Origin: Caballeronia sp. NK8
GTDB lineage: Bacteria > Pseudomonadota > Gammaproteobacteria > Burkholderiales > Burkholderiaceae
Length of the DNA: 64,000 nucleotides
Assembly: GCF_018408855.1 (NCBI RefSeq)
Contig: NZ_AP024322.1
Location: 496,001 to 560,000, forward strand
Reading direction: 5' to 3'
Shown: positions 1 through 9,412 of the stretch, one piece after another
Layout: each line of letters starts with the position of its first letter
How positions within the stretch are numbered: the first letter of the stretch is position 1
Notes under the pieces: model-generated
Told to the model about the DNA's origin: nothing
Database searches by the model: none
What the model saw: the letters and a program-made list of their open reading frames with translations, nothing else
Position numbers and translations under genes: made by a program

Positions 1-321
1 TACGAATGGGCCGCGCACAAGCCTTTCGCTCTCGAGGCCGGCGTTTCGAACGAAGTCATCGACGCAATCCGGGATGGAAAGGCGCCTCCCTTCGCGAAAC
101 GGGATGAGGAACTGGTGTTCGCCTTTCTCACCGAACTGCATGAACAGCGCAAAGTGCCCGACTCTCTATACCAAGAGCTGGTGAATGAAATCGGGAAGGA
201 TGGCGTAGTCGACCTCGTTGGCATTGCCGGCTACTACACGTTGATTTCGATGACCATCAAAGTGTTCGAAGTGCCGCCCCCGGAAGGCGCCACACCGGAA
301 CTCCCCCAAGAATCGAACTGA
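1..321 (+). CDS. Carboxymuconolactone decarboxylase-family protein, 5' end cut by window
   Basis: The reading frame is open from base 1 and ends in TGA at 321, so only the C-terminal 106 residues are present. The segment with YEWAAHKPFALEAG, then VIDAIRDGK and GYYTLISMTIKVFEVP, matches the C-terminal half of AhpD/CMD-like helical proteins. In the family these are decarboxylases or peroxidase-like proteins with a CxxC or with a His/Glu site; the catalytic part here lies upstream and cannot be checked. It precedes the SDR gene by 10 bases and is probably its operon partner, acting in aromatic or sugar-acid degradation. The function is inferred from family only. Confidence 0.75.
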   Translation, partial: YEWAAHKPFALEAGVSNEVIDAIRDGKAPPFAKRDEELVFAFLTELHEQRKVPDSLYQELVNEIGKDGVVDLVGIAGYYTLISMTIKVFEVPPPEGATPELPQESN

Positions 322-331
322 GGAACATCAA

Positions 332-1165
332 GTGGAAACTTCACAAAATCTCTTAGATGGCCTGAATTCAGGACGCCTAAATGGAAAGGTCGCCATTGTC
401 ACGGGCGCGGGCTGCGTCGGCTCTGGATGGGGAAACGGCCGCGCGGTTGCGGTGCTCTTCGCCCAGGCAGGCGCCCGCATCTTCGCTGTCGATAAAAATC
501 CGGACGCGATGGAAGAAACCGTACGGCGCGTGCGCGAAGTCGGTGGCGACATCACGGCGTACGGTTGTGACGTCACGGACTCGGACGCAGTTAAGGATAT
601 GGTCGAGGCATGTCGCGAGACGTACGGTCGCGTCGACGTTCTGGTGAACAACGTTGGCGGCTCGGCGGCCGGCGGACCCGTGGCCCTTTCTGAAGAGGCC
701 TGGGACGCTCAGGTTGCCTTCAATCTCAAGAGTGTCTATCTCACTTGCAAGCACGTCCTTCCCGTTATGGAAGCGCAAGGCAGCGGTTCAATCATCAACA
801 CCGCATCGACATCCGGTATCCGCTGGACGGGCTCGGCGCAAGTCGCCTACGCAGCCTGCAAAGCTGGCGTGATTCAACTGGGCAAGGTGGTCGCAGTCGA
901 GTACGCGAAGAAGGGCATCCGCGTGAACACCGTGGTCCCGGGCCAACTGCACACGCCGATGGTAGAAGCGCGATTGGCGGGTCAGCGGACAGGCGGCGAC
1001 GTAGACAAGTTGTTGGAGACCCGGGTCGCGCGCATTCCGTTGGGCTTCATGGGTGACGGCCGCGATACGGCAAACGCCGCGTTGTTCCTTGCTTCCGACG
1101 AGGCTCGGTTTGTCACCGGCACGGAAATCATCGTAGATGGCGGCATGACGGCACGGTGCGACTGA
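332..1165 (+). CDS. Short-chain dehydrogenase/reductase (SDR family oxidoreductase)
   Basis: A 277-aa classical SDR. It has a glycine-rich nucleotide-binding loop at about residues 24-36 (TGAGCVGSGWGNG, longer than the usual TGxxxGxG by a few residues), NNVGG at about 106-110, and the catalytic Tyr173/Lys177 in YAACK. The C-terminal FVTGTEIIVDGGM is typical. The GTG start at 332 is preceded by TGAGGA with 7-8 bases spacing; the upstream gene stops 10 bases earlier. It should oxidise a hydroxyl group with NAD(P), probably a sugar or a ring-diol intermediate given the lactonase and amidohydrolase neighbours. The substrate cannot be told from sequence. Confidence 0.9.
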   Translation: METSQNLLDGLNSGRLNGKVAIVTGAGCVGSGWGNGRAVAVLFAQAGARIFAVDKNPDAMEETVRRVREVGGDITAYGCDVTDSDAVKDMVEACRETYGRVDVLVNNVGGSAAGGPVALSEEAWDAQVAFNLKSVYLTCKHVLPVMEAQGSGSIINTASTSGIRWTGSAQVAYAACKAGVIQLGKVVAVEYAKKGIRVNTVVPGQLHTPMVEARLAGQRTGGDVDKLLETRVARIPLGFMGDGRDTANAALFLASDEARFVTGTEIIVDGGMTARCD

Positions 1166-1992
1166 TGGACAGCCTCCACGTGAACGGTGGCCGCTGGGAT
1201 TGCCACACACATATCTATGGACCTTGGGAAGATTTTCCGCTTCCAGAAAGCGCAGTGTATCGGCCTGCAGCAGCGCCGATGGCTGCACTTCTCGAAATGC
1301 ATCGAAAGTTGGGCATTTCCCACGGTGTCCTGGTGCAAGCAGCCTGCTACGGGACAGACCATTCCGCGTTACTCGACGCGATTGCCGGCACGGGGGGGCG
1401 ATATAAAGGCGTAGCGCTGCTCAACGGCTCTGAAAGCGACACTCATTTGGAGGCGCTCGACGCCGGAGGGGTTCGCGGTATCCGATTCAATTTCATGGGA
1501 CACCTCGCCGAAGGGCAGAACATAAGCGAACTCAAGGCGCTGGCGGAGCGTGTGGGCTCATTAGGTTGGCACGTCCTGCTCCACGGCAAGCTCGGGCAGA
1601 TTCTGCCTATTCTCGACAGTTGGCGGAGTTTGCGCACCACGTTGGTAATTGACCATATGTCACGTCCCGACCCTGCTCTCGAGACGGACAGAGAGGGGCT
1701 TGTGGCTTTGCACAGATACCTTGATAACGAGCGCCGTTGGATAAAGCTCTCCGGTATCGACCGCATGATGAGTGGGTCGAACGAGCCGTGGTCCCGAGCG
1801 CTTCCTCAAGTTAGAGAGTTGCTCGCGGCAGCGCCGGACCGGGCTATCTGGGGCAGTGACTGGCCTCATCCGAACATTCAAGGCGACGTGCCGGATGATT
1901 CAAAGCTTCTCGCCTTTGTCGAAGAGGTCTGCGGCGACCCCGAGGCGGCGGATGCGGTGCTTGTCCACAATCCGCGACGGCTTTATCTGTAA
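1165..1992 (+). CDS. Amidohydrolase 2-family TIM-barrel hydrolase (LigI/lactonase-like)
   Basis: About 275 aa. The N-terminal WDCHTHIYGP is the metal-binding HxH of the amidohydrolase-2 family and the C-terminal GSDWPHPNI carries the conserved Asp. Family members include 2-pyrone-4,6-dicarboxylate lactonase and L-fucono/rhamnono-lactonases. The ATG at 1165 shares its A with the SDR stop codon (TGATG), which indicates translational coupling; a GTG three codons upstream is less likely. Together with the SDR and the SMP-30 lactonase it fits a dehydrogenase then lactonase route for a sugar acid or lignin-derived pyrone. Which lactone is opened is not visible. Confidence 0.85.
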   Translation: MDSLHVNGGRWDCHTHIYGPWEDFPLPESAVYRPAAAPMAALLEMHRKLGISHGVLVQAACYGTDHSALLDAIAGTGGRYKGVALLNGSESDTHLEALDAGGVRGIRFNFMGHLAEGQNISELKALAERVGSLGWHVLLHGKLGQILPILDSWRSLRTTLVIDHMSRPDPALETDREGLVALHRYLDNERRWIKLSGIDRMMSGSNEPWSRALPQVRELLAAAPDRAIWGSDWPHPNIQGDVPDDSKLLAFVEEVCGDPEAADAVLVHNPRRLYL

Positions 1993-2000
1993 GGAACACC

Positions 2001-3302
2001 ATGCGCACAACGACAATTACTCAGGAGACAGCGCGCAGCGTCGAGCAAGTTGCCTGCCGGAAGGCAGCCTTGCGAATCGTTCCGCTGCTGGCGTTTGCCT
2101 ACTTTATCAACTACCTGGACAGGACGAACGTCGGCTTCGCCGCGCTAGCGATGAATCGCGACCTCGGATTGACGGCGTCCCAGTTCGGATTAGCTGCCGG
2201 TATCTTCTACGTCGGTTACTGCTTCTTCGAGGTCCCCAGCAATCTCGCGCTCTACCGGTTCGGTGCGCGGAGATGGCTTGCTCGAATCATGATTACGTGG
2301 GGCTTGTTCGCCGCTGCAACCAGTTTTGCGACCGGTGCGGTGAGTTACTCCCTGCTTCGCCTGCTCGCAGGCATCGGCGAGGCAGGATTCTTTCCCGGCG
2401 TCATCTTCTTCCTGACTCTGTGGTTTCCGGCGAGCTATCGCACGCAGATGATGGCGTGGTTCCTGGCAGCAGTGCCGCTGTCGTCGGTATTCAGCGGCCC
2501 GTTGTCCGTTTCGATGTTAAAGCTTGAGGGGTGGCTCGGACTGCATGGCTGGCAGTGGCTATTCATCCTCCAAGGTCTTCCGGCGTGCGTGCTGGGCGTC
2601 CTTTGTCTCAAAGTTTTGAGTGACTCGCCCGACAAGGCGAAGTGGCTGACACCTGAAGAGCGCTTGGCTCTGCAGACCGCTGTCGAGCGAGAACGCCCGG
2701 CGAACGCAGAGAAGCACTTCATGCGCTCGCTACTGGATTGGCGCGTGTGGCTGCTCACTGCCATCCTTTTCAGCTACATCATCGGAATTCTCGGCATTGG
2801 CGTTTGGTTGCCGACGATTTTGAAGACACACCATCTCAGCGACACGCAAATCGGGTTGTTGACCGCACTTCCCTATATTGTCGGGAGCGTGGGGATGCTT
2901 CTTTTGGGGAGGGTTTTGGCGCGCTCGCAACGCTACGTCAAGCATCTCGCCCTGACCTGCGGACTGGCTGCAATTGGCTTCTTCTGTTCAGTGGTCTCCG
3001 ATGAACTGGTTCCTGCGATGGTCGGCTTGACCATCGCACTCATTGGCCTCTCATCGGTGCGTACGTGCTTCTACAGCATTCCGGCGACGTTTCTAGGAAA
3101 AGAAGCAGCAGCCGGAGGGCTGGCGTTCATCAATTCGGTCGGTAGCCTTGGCGGCCTGGTTGGCCCCTACATGGTCGGCTGGCTGAAGGACACCACGGGT
3201 TCTTTCAAGGCTGGTCTCATCGGAATGGGCGCGATGCTTGTCCTGGCGACCTTTCTGACTGTTGTTCTGCTGGTCATTATGAAGAGAAAGGACGCAAGAT
3301 GA
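2001..3302 (+). CDS. MFS transporter, anion:cation symporter (ACS)-like
   Basis: 433 aa, with about 12 hydrophobic segments and the first helix containing FAYFINYLDRTNVGFAAL, a hallmark of ACS-family carriers of organic anions (hexuronate, phthalate, tartrate). AAGGA lies 5-9 bases before the ATG. It sits 8 bases after the amidohydrolase and overlaps the next gene by 4 bases (ATGA), so it belongs to the same operon. It likely imports the acidic substrate used by the flanking enzymes across the inner membrane. Confidence 0.9.
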   Translation: MRTTTITQETARSVEQVACRKAALRIVPLLAFAYFINYLDRTNVGFAALAMNRDLGLTASQFGLAAGIFYVGYCFFEVPSNLALYRFGARRWLARIMITWGLFAAATSFATGAVSYSLLRLLAGIGEAGFFPGVIFFLTLWFPASYRTQMMAWFLAAVPLSSVFSGPLSVSMLKLEGWLGLHGWQWLFILQGLPACVLGVLCLKVLSDSPDKAKWLTPEERLALQTAVERERPANAEKHFMRSLLDWRVWLLTAILFSYIIGILGIGVWLPTILKTHHLSDTQIGLLTALPYIVGSVGMLLLGRVLARSQRYVKHLALTCGLAAIGFFCSVVSDELVPAMVGLTIALIGLSSVRTCFYSIPATFLGKEAAAGGLAFINSVGSLGGLVGPYMVGWLKDTTGSFKAGLIGMGAMLVLATFLTVVLLVIMKRKDAR

Positions 3303-4234
3303 ATACGTGGCAGCCAAGTTTGAGGACCCCCGACCCTGCAATTCGCATCCTGGACAAGCGATTCGAACATTACCGCCTGGCGCATGCAAAGGTTGAGCGC
3401 CTGTGGACAGGGTGTCGCTGGGCAGAGGGACCCGTGTGGTTCGGTGACGCTGGCGTCCTTTATTGGACTGACCTGCCGAATGACCGAATCCTGAAATGGG
3501 ATGAAGCCACGGAGCAGGCTTCCACGTGGCGGGCGCCGTCAAGCAAAGCGAATGGCATGACTCGCGACCGTCAAGGCCGACTCATCGTTTGTGAACATGG
3601 GACAAGGCGCGTCACTCGCACTGAATACGACGGCCGCGTCACCGTGCTCGCCGATAGGTTCGAAGGGAAGCAGCTCAACTCGCCAAATGATGTCGTCGTG
3701 ACACGTGACGGCTCCATCTGGTTCACGGACCCGCCGTTTGGCCTCGTGAGCGACTACATGGGGAAACAGGGGAGGCCCGAGTTGAAGGCCTGTGTCTATC
3801 GGATTGACGCGCAGAGCGGTCAGATTGAGTGCGTCGCAGACGACATCGAAGGTCCGAACGGGCTCGCTTTCTCACCTGACGAGCGAACGCTGTATGTCGT
3901 CGCATCACGAGCTCGGCCGCGAACAATCATGGCGTTCGATGTTATTGACAACAGCAAGCTCGGGCGCGGCCGGGTCCTTATCGACGCGAAGGACGGCACT
4001 CCCGATGGCTTCAGAGTCGACGTCGACGGGAACCTCTGGTGCGGTTGGGGCACGGGCAGCGATGAGCTTGACGGCGTACGAATCTTCGCGCCCGACGGTA
4101 CGGCCATTGGACACATTGCGCTGCCTGAGCGCTGCGCAAATCTATGCTTCGGCGGCAGAGACAACAATCGCCTGTTCATGGCATCGACGACCTCCGTGTA
4201 CGCACTGTTCGTGAATACGCGTGGCGCCGTCTGA
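3299..4234 (+). CDS. SMP-30/gluconolactonase/LRE-family lactonase
   Basis: 311 aa. Seen: EGPVW near residue 43 (the metal-binding Glu of the family), NGMTRDRQGRL, NSPNDVVVTRDGSIWFTDPPFG and EGPNGLAFSPDERTLYV, the repeated blades of a six-bladed propeller with the Asn and Asp metal ligands. Family members hydrolyse sugar lactones. The start overlaps the transporter stop (ATGA). With an SDR and an amidohydrolase-2 gene in the same operon, a sugar-acid lactone is the most likely substrate; no signal peptide is seen, so it is cytoplasmic. Confidence 0.9.
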   Translation: MNTWQPSLRTPDPAIRILDKRFEHYRLAHAKVERLWTGCRWAEGPVWFGDAGVLYWTDLPNDRILKWDEATEQASTWRAPSSKANGMTRDRQGRLIVCEHGTRRVTRTEYDGRVTVLADRFEGKQLNSPNDVVVTRDGSIWFTDPPFGLVSDYMGKQGRPELKACVYRIDAQSGQIECVADDIEGPNGLAFSPDERTLYVVASRARPRTIMAFDVIDNSKLGRGRVLIDAKDGTPDGFRVDVDGNLWCGWGTGSDELDGVRIFAPDGTAIGHIALPERCANLCFGGRDNNRLFMASTTSVYALFVNTRGAV

Positions 4235-4275
4235 GCAGTATTGAATCGAAAATCCACAAGGTAAGGAGACAATCA

Positions 4276-5091
4276 ATGGCAATCGAAACAAAAAAGTGGG
4301 CTATCCGTGCATCAATGCTGGCGCTGGCTTGCACGGCCACGTTGAGCGGTACAGCCCACGCCGAGGATATACACGTGCTTGCAACGGGCGCACTTTCCGC
4401 CGCGTTCAAGCAACTTGTACCCGCGTTCGAACGCGATACTGGGAATCACCTTCTAATCTCGTGGGGTCCCTCCTATGGAACCTCGCCAGACGCTCTGCCC
4501 ATGAGAATCAAGAGCGGCGAGCCGATGGATGTCTGCTTCATGATTGGCGCCGCGCTCGACGAGCAAATCAAACAGGGAGTGTTCGTTCCGGACACGAAGG
4601 CTGATATTGCCGAATCAGCAGTCGGGGTCGCTGTACGTGCCGGCATTCCAAAGCCGGACGTATCGACGCCGGAGAAGCTGAAGCAGGCTCTGCTGTCGGC
4701 CAAGTCTGTCGCCTTTTCTGAGGGTGCGAGTGGAACCTACATTACGGGAACGCTCTTTCCAAAGCTCGGTATCGCTGAGCAGATGAAGCAGAAGAGTGTA
4801 CTTATAAAAGGGCGCGAACTTGTTGGGGCAGCGCTTCAGCGAGGAGATGCCGACCTGGGACTTCAGCAAATCAGCGAACTGAAAGCATTCAAGGAGATTC
4901 GATTCGTCGGCCCTCTCCCGCGCGAAGTTCAGAAGGTCAGTGTCATTTCTGCCGCAATTGCGAAAAACGCCCAACAGGCTGAAGCCGCAAAAGCCTTCAT
5001 TGGGTATTTGAAGTCGAAGAATGCGGTGGCAATCTTCGACAGCACCGGACTTGAGCAACCACAGTCGCAAGCACAGGCAACGGCGAACTAG
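4276..5091 (+). CDS. Periplasmic ModA-like substrate-binding protein
   Basis: 271 aa. The ATG at 4276 follows AAGGAG by 7 bases and opens a signal peptide (positive KKWAIR, hydrophobic stretch, cleavage near AHA-ED). The mature part (IHVLATGALSAAFKQLVPAFERDTG) is the class II binding fold of molybdate-type proteins (PF13531-like). No ABC permease or ATPase gene is adjacent, so this is an orphan binding protein. Similar orphan ModA-like proteins occur beside aromatic or sugar-acid catabolic operons in Burkholderiales (recalled). Its ligand is unlikely to be molybdate in this context, but that is inference. Confidence 0.85.
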   Translation: MAIETKKWAIRASMLALACTATLSGTAHAEDIHVLATGALSAAFKQLVPAFERDTGNHLLISWGPSYGTSPDALPMRIKSGEPMDVCFMIGAALDEQIKQGVFVPDTKADIAESAVGVAVRAGIPKPDVSTPEKLKQALLSAKSVAFSEGASGTYITGTLFPKLGIAEQMKQKSVLIKGRELVGAALQRGDADLGLQQISELKAFKEIRFVGPLPREVQKVSVISAAIAKNAQQAEAAKAFIGYLKSKNAVAIFDSTGLEQPQSQAQATAN

Positions 5092-5165
5092 GGAGGCAGA
5101 GCAACGAGCCGATAGGAATTCACTTAACAATATAAGTACAACTACTAGAAATAGGAGATAACCTC

Positions 5166-6041
5166 ATGGATGTAAGAGGGAGTTTCATTGCTCTTTCGTG
5201 TACGTGTCTTGCATTCGGGTGCGCTTCTCACTTGCCGTCGAGCGCTGCACCCGAGCACCTGGTAACCACACACGGAACTGTAACGATTGAGACTATCGGT
5301 CAAGGTAAGGGGCCGGTAATTGTCCTTCTCCCGTCCCTCGGAAGGGGAGCGGCAGACTTTGATGAAGTCGCTGCATACCTCGAGCGTGACGGCTTTACGG
5401 TGCTGAGGCCTCAGCCGAGAGGTATCGGCGCGAGCGTAGGTCCTCTCACTGACGTCAATATGCACGACTTTGCTGCCGACGTCGCCTCGGTGCTGGATGA
5501 GCAAAAGACAGGCGCAGTCGTCGTTGTCGGGCATGCGTGGGGAAGTCAACCAGCACGCATGTTGGCCGTGGACCGTCCGGACCTCGTTCGGGGATTAGTC
5601 ATGGCGGCCGCGTCGGCTGGAAAACTACCTCCCGGTTCAAACGAGAAACCGTACGGTAGGCTTCGGGACGCGATTGACGGCTCCGGAAATCTCTCACTAC
5701 CGGAGGCGCAGCGGCTCAAATATCTGCAGCAAGCGTTCTTCGCGCCGGGGCATGATGCGCGGCCTTGGTTGAGCGGTTGGTACCGCGCGACTCATGAAGC
5801 CGAAGCGCACGCGAGAAATGTCACGCCGGTCGATGCGTATTTCGCGGGTGGGACGGTTCCCATTCTTGACCTCCAAGGTCAATACGACGCTGTTGTCGTC
5901 CCCAATGTTTTCAAGCCGATGTTGGGGGACCGCGTGACAGTGGAGGTGGTTGCGAACGCAGCCCATGCGATGGCTCCCGAGCAACCGCAGGCTATGAGCG
6001 ACGCCATCGCGCGCTTTGCACACCAGATGTACAGGCAGTAA
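5166..6041 (+). CDS. Exported alpha/beta-hydrolase-fold protein, paralogue 1, nucleophile Ser replaced by Ala
   Basis: 291 aa with an N-terminal export signal ending in LAFGC-AS at residues 16-21, a possible but non-ideal lipobox. The fold is clear: VIVLLPSLGRG (oxyanion region), RPQPRGIGAS, then VVVVGHAWGSQPARML and, at the end, NAAHAMAPEQP with the catalytic-type His. The nucleophile elbow normally reads GxSxG; here it is G-H-Ala124-W-G, so the Ser is missing. The Asp candidate in LDLQGQYDAV is kept. Either this is not a serine hydrolase or it acts as a binding or lyase-type protein. The next gene is a close paralogue with the same change. Confidence 0.85.
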   Translation: MDVRGSFIALSCTCLAFGCASHLPSSAAPEHLVTTHGTVTIETIGQGKGPVIVLLPSLGRGAADFDEVAAYLERDGFTVLRPQPRGIGASVGPLTDVNMHDFAADVASVLDEQKTGAVVVVGHAWGSQPARMLAVDRPDLVRGLVMAAASAGKLPPGSNEKPYGRLRDAIDGSGNLSLPEAQRLKYLQQAFFAPGHDARPWLSGWYRATHEAEAHARNVTPVDAYFAGGTVPILDLQGQYDAVVVPNVFKPMLGDRVTVEVVANAAHAMAPEQPQAMSDAIARFAHQMYRQ

Positions 6042-6096
6042 GCGGCAGCTGATGCTAACGAATCAGCTTTGTGAAATAGGTCAAGGAATGGCTCTC

Positions 6097-6978
6097 ATGA
6101 AATTCTCGAAAAGCGGTCTCGCAGCAATCATTCTCTCCGTGTCTGTAAGCGCCTTTGCGGCAGCCGGCGGTGCAAAAATCACTGACGACGTTGTCAAACA
6201 TGGAAATGTTCAGATTGAGGTCCTGAGCCAAGGCAAGGGACCGACCATCGTTATGCTTCCGTCCCTGGGCCGCTCGGTGCGCGACTACGACCAGGTGGCG
6301 CAATATCTCGTCGAGGATGGGTTCCGTGTGCTGCGCCCCGAGCCTCGCGGTGTCGGCAAGAGCAAAGGGCCGATGGAAAACCTCAGCGTTCACGATTTTG
6401 CGTCTGATGTCGCAATGGTCATCGATGAAAAGAAGGCTGGCCCGGTCGTCGTGGTCGGGCACGCGTGGGGTAATTTCGCCGCACGTCAATTGGCTGCCGA
6501 CCGCCCAGACCTTGTGAAGGGGGTCGTGGTGGCGGCCGCCTCGGCAGGCAAAGTTCCGCCTGGTTCGACAGAAAAGCCTATCAACGCGGAAATGCGCAAG
6601 GCGATTGATGGTGCTGGAGACCTCAAGCTTCCCGAAGCACAACGGCTGCAGTATCTGAAGGAAGCGTTCTTCGCACCTGGGAACGACCCTGGCGTGTGGC
6701 TCGGCGGCTGGCATCCTGAGACCCACGAAGCAGAGGGACATGCGCGTAACACTACTCCCGTCGACGACTACTTTGCAGCCGGCACTGCACCGATTCTCGA
6801 CCTGCAAGGAGAGAACGATGCGGTGGCGCCTCGCCGGTTCTCGCAAGTGCTTAAGAACATGCTCGGAGACCGAGTGACTGTTGTGGTGCTACCAAACGCA
6901 GGTCATGCCATGGCGCCGGAGCAGCCGAAAGCAATGGCCGACGCAATATCGACCTTCGCGAAGCGAGTCAACCACTAA
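6097..6978 (+). CDS. Exported alpha/beta-hydrolase-fold protein, paralogue 2, nucleophile Ser replaced by Ala
   Basis: 293 aa from the ATG at 6097, which has AAGGA 9 bases upstream; the ATG at 6088 is too close to that site. The signal peptide is SKSGLAAIILSVSVSAFA-AA, without a lipobox. The body is very like the gene before (shared VxLPSLGR, RPEPRGVGKS, VVVVGHAWGNFAARQLA, AAASAGKxPPGS, PNAGHAMAPEQP). The elbow is again G-H-Ala123-W-G. Tandem duplication of an already altered enzyme, both exported, argues for a retained periplasmic role; the function is unknown. Confidence 0.85.
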   Translation: MKFSKSGLAAIILSVSVSAFAAAGGAKITDDVVKHGNVQIEVLSQGKGPTIVMLPSLGRSVRDYDQVAQYLVEDGFRVLRPEPRGVGKSKGPMENLSVHDFASDVAMVIDEKKAGPVVVVGHAWGNFAARQLAADRPDLVKGVVVAAASAGKVPPGSTEKPINAEMRKAIDGAGDLKLPEAQRLQYLKEAFFAPGNDPGVWLGGWHPETHEAEGHARNTTPVDDYFAAGTAPILDLQGENDAVAPRRFSQVLKNMLGDRVTVVVLPNAGHAMAPEQPKAMADAISTFAKRVNH

Positions 6979-7310
6979 TTGATTTCGGATGTTCGAGCGG
7001 CGGAGCGCGCCGTGCGTCCGCTCCGTCCGCAAGAGCTGTCAACACTTTCAACGGCACAGATATGGATTCGAGGGTTCAGCGGCCGGTGATGCGTTTGATG
7101 CGCGGCGCCGGGCGCTCACATTAGGTTCGGCTGCTTGTGGCTTGGTCAGCTTGTGGCGGACACCCCTCTGCTCGGGCCACAGGGAACGCTTCACTCTTGA
7201 AGTTAAGCGGCGGCGAGAATGCATCATTGAAAGCGCCAGCAATGGCTTCGCTTGCACCACGCAAGGCTTTGATGCTGCGGACCACTCCGCAGAGATTCCG
7301 GCAACCTAGC
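6979..7310. other. Intergenic, 332 bases, no gene recognised
   Basis: Lies between the second hydrolase paralogue and the convergent EamA gene. Open frames here have no recognisable start signal or protein motif and look incidental. No clear T-tailed hairpin was found. Confidence 0.5.
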
Positions 7311-8216
7311 TCAGACCCCTACCGGAGCATCATCGTCCGCTGCAGCGGAGGTGACTTTCTTCCTTCCAGCGCGTGCCACGACTACCGAGGCAGCGACCAT
7401 TGCAACGCCTACCCATAGCGTGGCCGGTAAAGGCTGAGTCGTATTGAGCGCAAGGAACACAGTGGACAGGACAGGCGTTGCGTAGCTCAATGCGGTCGTC
7501 AATCCCGTGTTCGCTCGCTTCATGCCGAAATCCCAAAGATAAAAAGCCATCCCCATTGGTCCGAGACCCATATAGATGAGAACCGCCCAGTCTTGGACGT
7601 TCAGTCCAGGTGCTCTTCCTGAAACGAAGTGCAGGGCGAGACACGCCAGTCCCGCAGGAAGCGAAAACGCTCCAACAGAGAGGCTTGAGACCTCGCGGTA
7701 GCGTTTGCCGAGGACCGAGTAGGCAGCCCATGCGAACGCAGAGACCAGCGCAAGGAGATAGGCAACGACTTCATTGAACAGTTGTCGTTCGACGACGCCG
7801 ATAACGGCGCTCGCTGTTGACGGCTGCTGAACTGACCAGCAGGCGGCCGCTGCACCTCCGAAACCGAGAAGCGCACTGAGAAGCATAGTCCTGCGCTCGC
7901 TACCTCCAGCGGACAAGCTCCCAGAAAGACACACAATAATGACGGGCCATAGGTAATGCACCAGGCTAACGCCAATCGGGTCCCCCAGCTGAAGCGCGAA
8001 GAAGTAAATGACGTGGTAGATGAACATCAGCCCGGCACCCAAGAGCAGGAGACGAATCGGCAATTTCCAGTTCTTTGCCCAAGGCAGTCCGAGCAGACCT
8101 CCGAGCGTCAACGCTACTCCGTTCACGAACAGGGTTGGCGTCCCATGCAGAAGGTCGACGCTCGTGGCGAGCGTGCTCCACATTAGGACCGTCAGTGCGA
8201 CGCCAAGTACGGCCAT
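7311..8216 (-). CDS. EamA/DMT-family transporter, YddG-like
   Basis: 301 aa, about ten hydrophobic helices in two five-helix repeats, typical of drug/metabolite (EamA) exporters. Segments such as VALTVLMWSTLATSVDLLHG, PIGVSLVHYLWPVIIV and GPMGMAFYLWDFGMKRAN resemble the aromatic amino acid exporter YddG. The charged tail is cytoplasmic. It is transcribed away from the HAD genes and does not belong to either neighbouring operon. The substrate is not determinable. Confidence 0.85.
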   Translation of the reverse strand: MAVLGVALTVLMWSTLATSVDLLHGTPTLFVNGVALTLGGLLGLPWAKNWKLPIRLLLLGAGLMFIYHVIYFFALQLGDPIGVSLVHYLWPVIIVCLSGSLSAGGSERRTMLLSALLGFGGAAAACWSVQQPSTASAVIGVVERQLFNEVVAYLLALVSAFAWAAYSVLGKRYREVSSLSVGAFSLPAGLACLALHFVSGRAPGLNVQDWAVLIYMGLGPMGMAFYLWDFGMKRANTGLTTALSYATPVLSTVFLALNTTQPLPATLWVGVAMVAASVVVARAGRKKVTSAAADDDAPVGV

Positions 8217-8573
8217 TGGTGCTCTCCCTCGAAATGCTTAGATGTTCAGGCCGCCAACTATTGGCTGTCTTCCTGCGCAAGGTAGAAGTGAAGGGCCATA
8301 ATTTCGTACTTTTGAAACAGGGAAAGCGCGAAACCCGCCGTATGGCGGATGTATCGACACGGGACGCCCCGGCGCAAACTACTTGGCGAAACCAATTCGA
8401 AGAGTCCGGGAAAACCCTTGACAGGGGAGGGTGGGCGGAGCCGTCCGCAGAAACTGCTGCGAAAGCCGAACGATGCGGCAAAAGCTGCTGCCGGGTCGGC
8501 GGAGAAAAGTTCTGATTGCCGCTCGCCCTCAATACACTGTGTTCTCCATCATGGACATCTCAGAGGAGCTACT
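8217..8573. other. Divergent intergenic region (EamA / HAD), 357 bases
   Basis: Should contain promoters for both flanking genes. An open frame runs through it into the HAD gene but the conserved HAD sequence begins only at 8574. AGAGGA at 8562-8567 is the ribosome binding site of the HAD gene. No operator palindrome was recognised. Confidence 0.5.
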
Positions 8574-9299
8574 GTGGAACTGACCGACTTCAATACGCTT
8601 ACCTTCGACTGCTACGGCACTTTGATTGATTGGGAAACCGGCATCTTCCAAGGACTCAAGCCGTTGCTTGAGCGCGCGAATACGCCGCTCACGCGAGACC
8701 AGGTGCTGGAGGCGCATGCCCGTCACGAGTCGTCGCAACAGAAGTACACGCCTGCGAAGCGCTACCAGGAATTGCTGCCCATCGTCTACAAGCGTCTGGC
8801 CGAGGAATGGGGTCTGCCGTTCACGCACGAAGAGTGCGTGGCCTACGGCCGCTCGGTGCAGAACTGGCCGGCATTCGAAGACAGCGCCGAAGCGCTGCAA
8901 TACCTGAAGAAGCATTACAAGCTCGTCATCCTGTCGAACATCGACAACGAGAGCTTCACCTACAGTAACGCGAAGTTGAAAGTCGAGTTCGACGCCATTA
9001 TCACGGCTGAAGACGTGGGCTCGTACAAGCCGTCGCCGCGCAACTTCGAATACATGCTCGAGAAACTCGGCGCCCGTGGCATCAAAAAGGAAAACATCCT
9101 TCACACGGCCGAAAGCCTGTTCCATGACCACAAGCCCGCGAACGAACACGGCCTGGCATCGTGCTGGATTTATCGCCGCCATGCTCAACCGGGGTTTGGC
9201 GCAACGATGGACCCGGGTTCGCAGCCGAACATCGACTTCCGCTTCAACAGCATGATGGACCTCGCGAAGGCGCATCAGGAAGCTTTGGCGAAGAAGTAA
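8574..9299 (+). CDS. HAD-superfamily hydrolase, haloacid dehalogenase type II-like (paralogue 1)
   Basis: 241 aa from a GTG at 8574 with AGAGGA 7 bases upstream. This start gives [21 protein letters not shown], matching the paralogue downstream. Asp12 in FDCYGTL is the HAD nucleophile; motif II is LSNIDN and motif III Lys is in [11 protein letters not shown]. Family members dehalogenate 2-haloacids or act on phosphates; the SNIDN motif differs from the SNG of proven dehalogenases, so dehalogenation is not proven. The second copy starts 114 bases downstream. Confidence 0.85.
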   Translation: MELTDFNTLTFDCYGTLIDWETGIFQGLKPLLERANTPLTRDQVLEAHARHESSQQKYTPAKRYQELLPIVYKRLAEEWGLPFTHEECVAYGRSVQNWPAFEDSAEALQYLKKHYKLVILSNIDNESFTYSNAKLKVEFDAIITAEDVGSYKPSPRNFEYMLEKLGARGIKKENILHTAESLFHDHKPANEHGLASCWIYRRHAQPGFGATMDPGSQPNIDFRFNSMMDLAKAHQEALAKK

Positions 9300-9412
9300 G
9301 ACAATGGTGTCTCGTCGGCATCGGCGACGCTGTCGGTCGCGACAGTCCGGTGCGGACGAGACCATTGCTCCGGATGGATTCGAGTATCACATGACTGAAC
9401 AAAGGGGGCGTT

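Noticed and set aside
3360..3372. GATTCGAACAT resembling the tRNA-Met att block
   Set aside because: Only 9-10 bases match, inside the SMP-30 gene, with no flanking similarity; chance occurrence.
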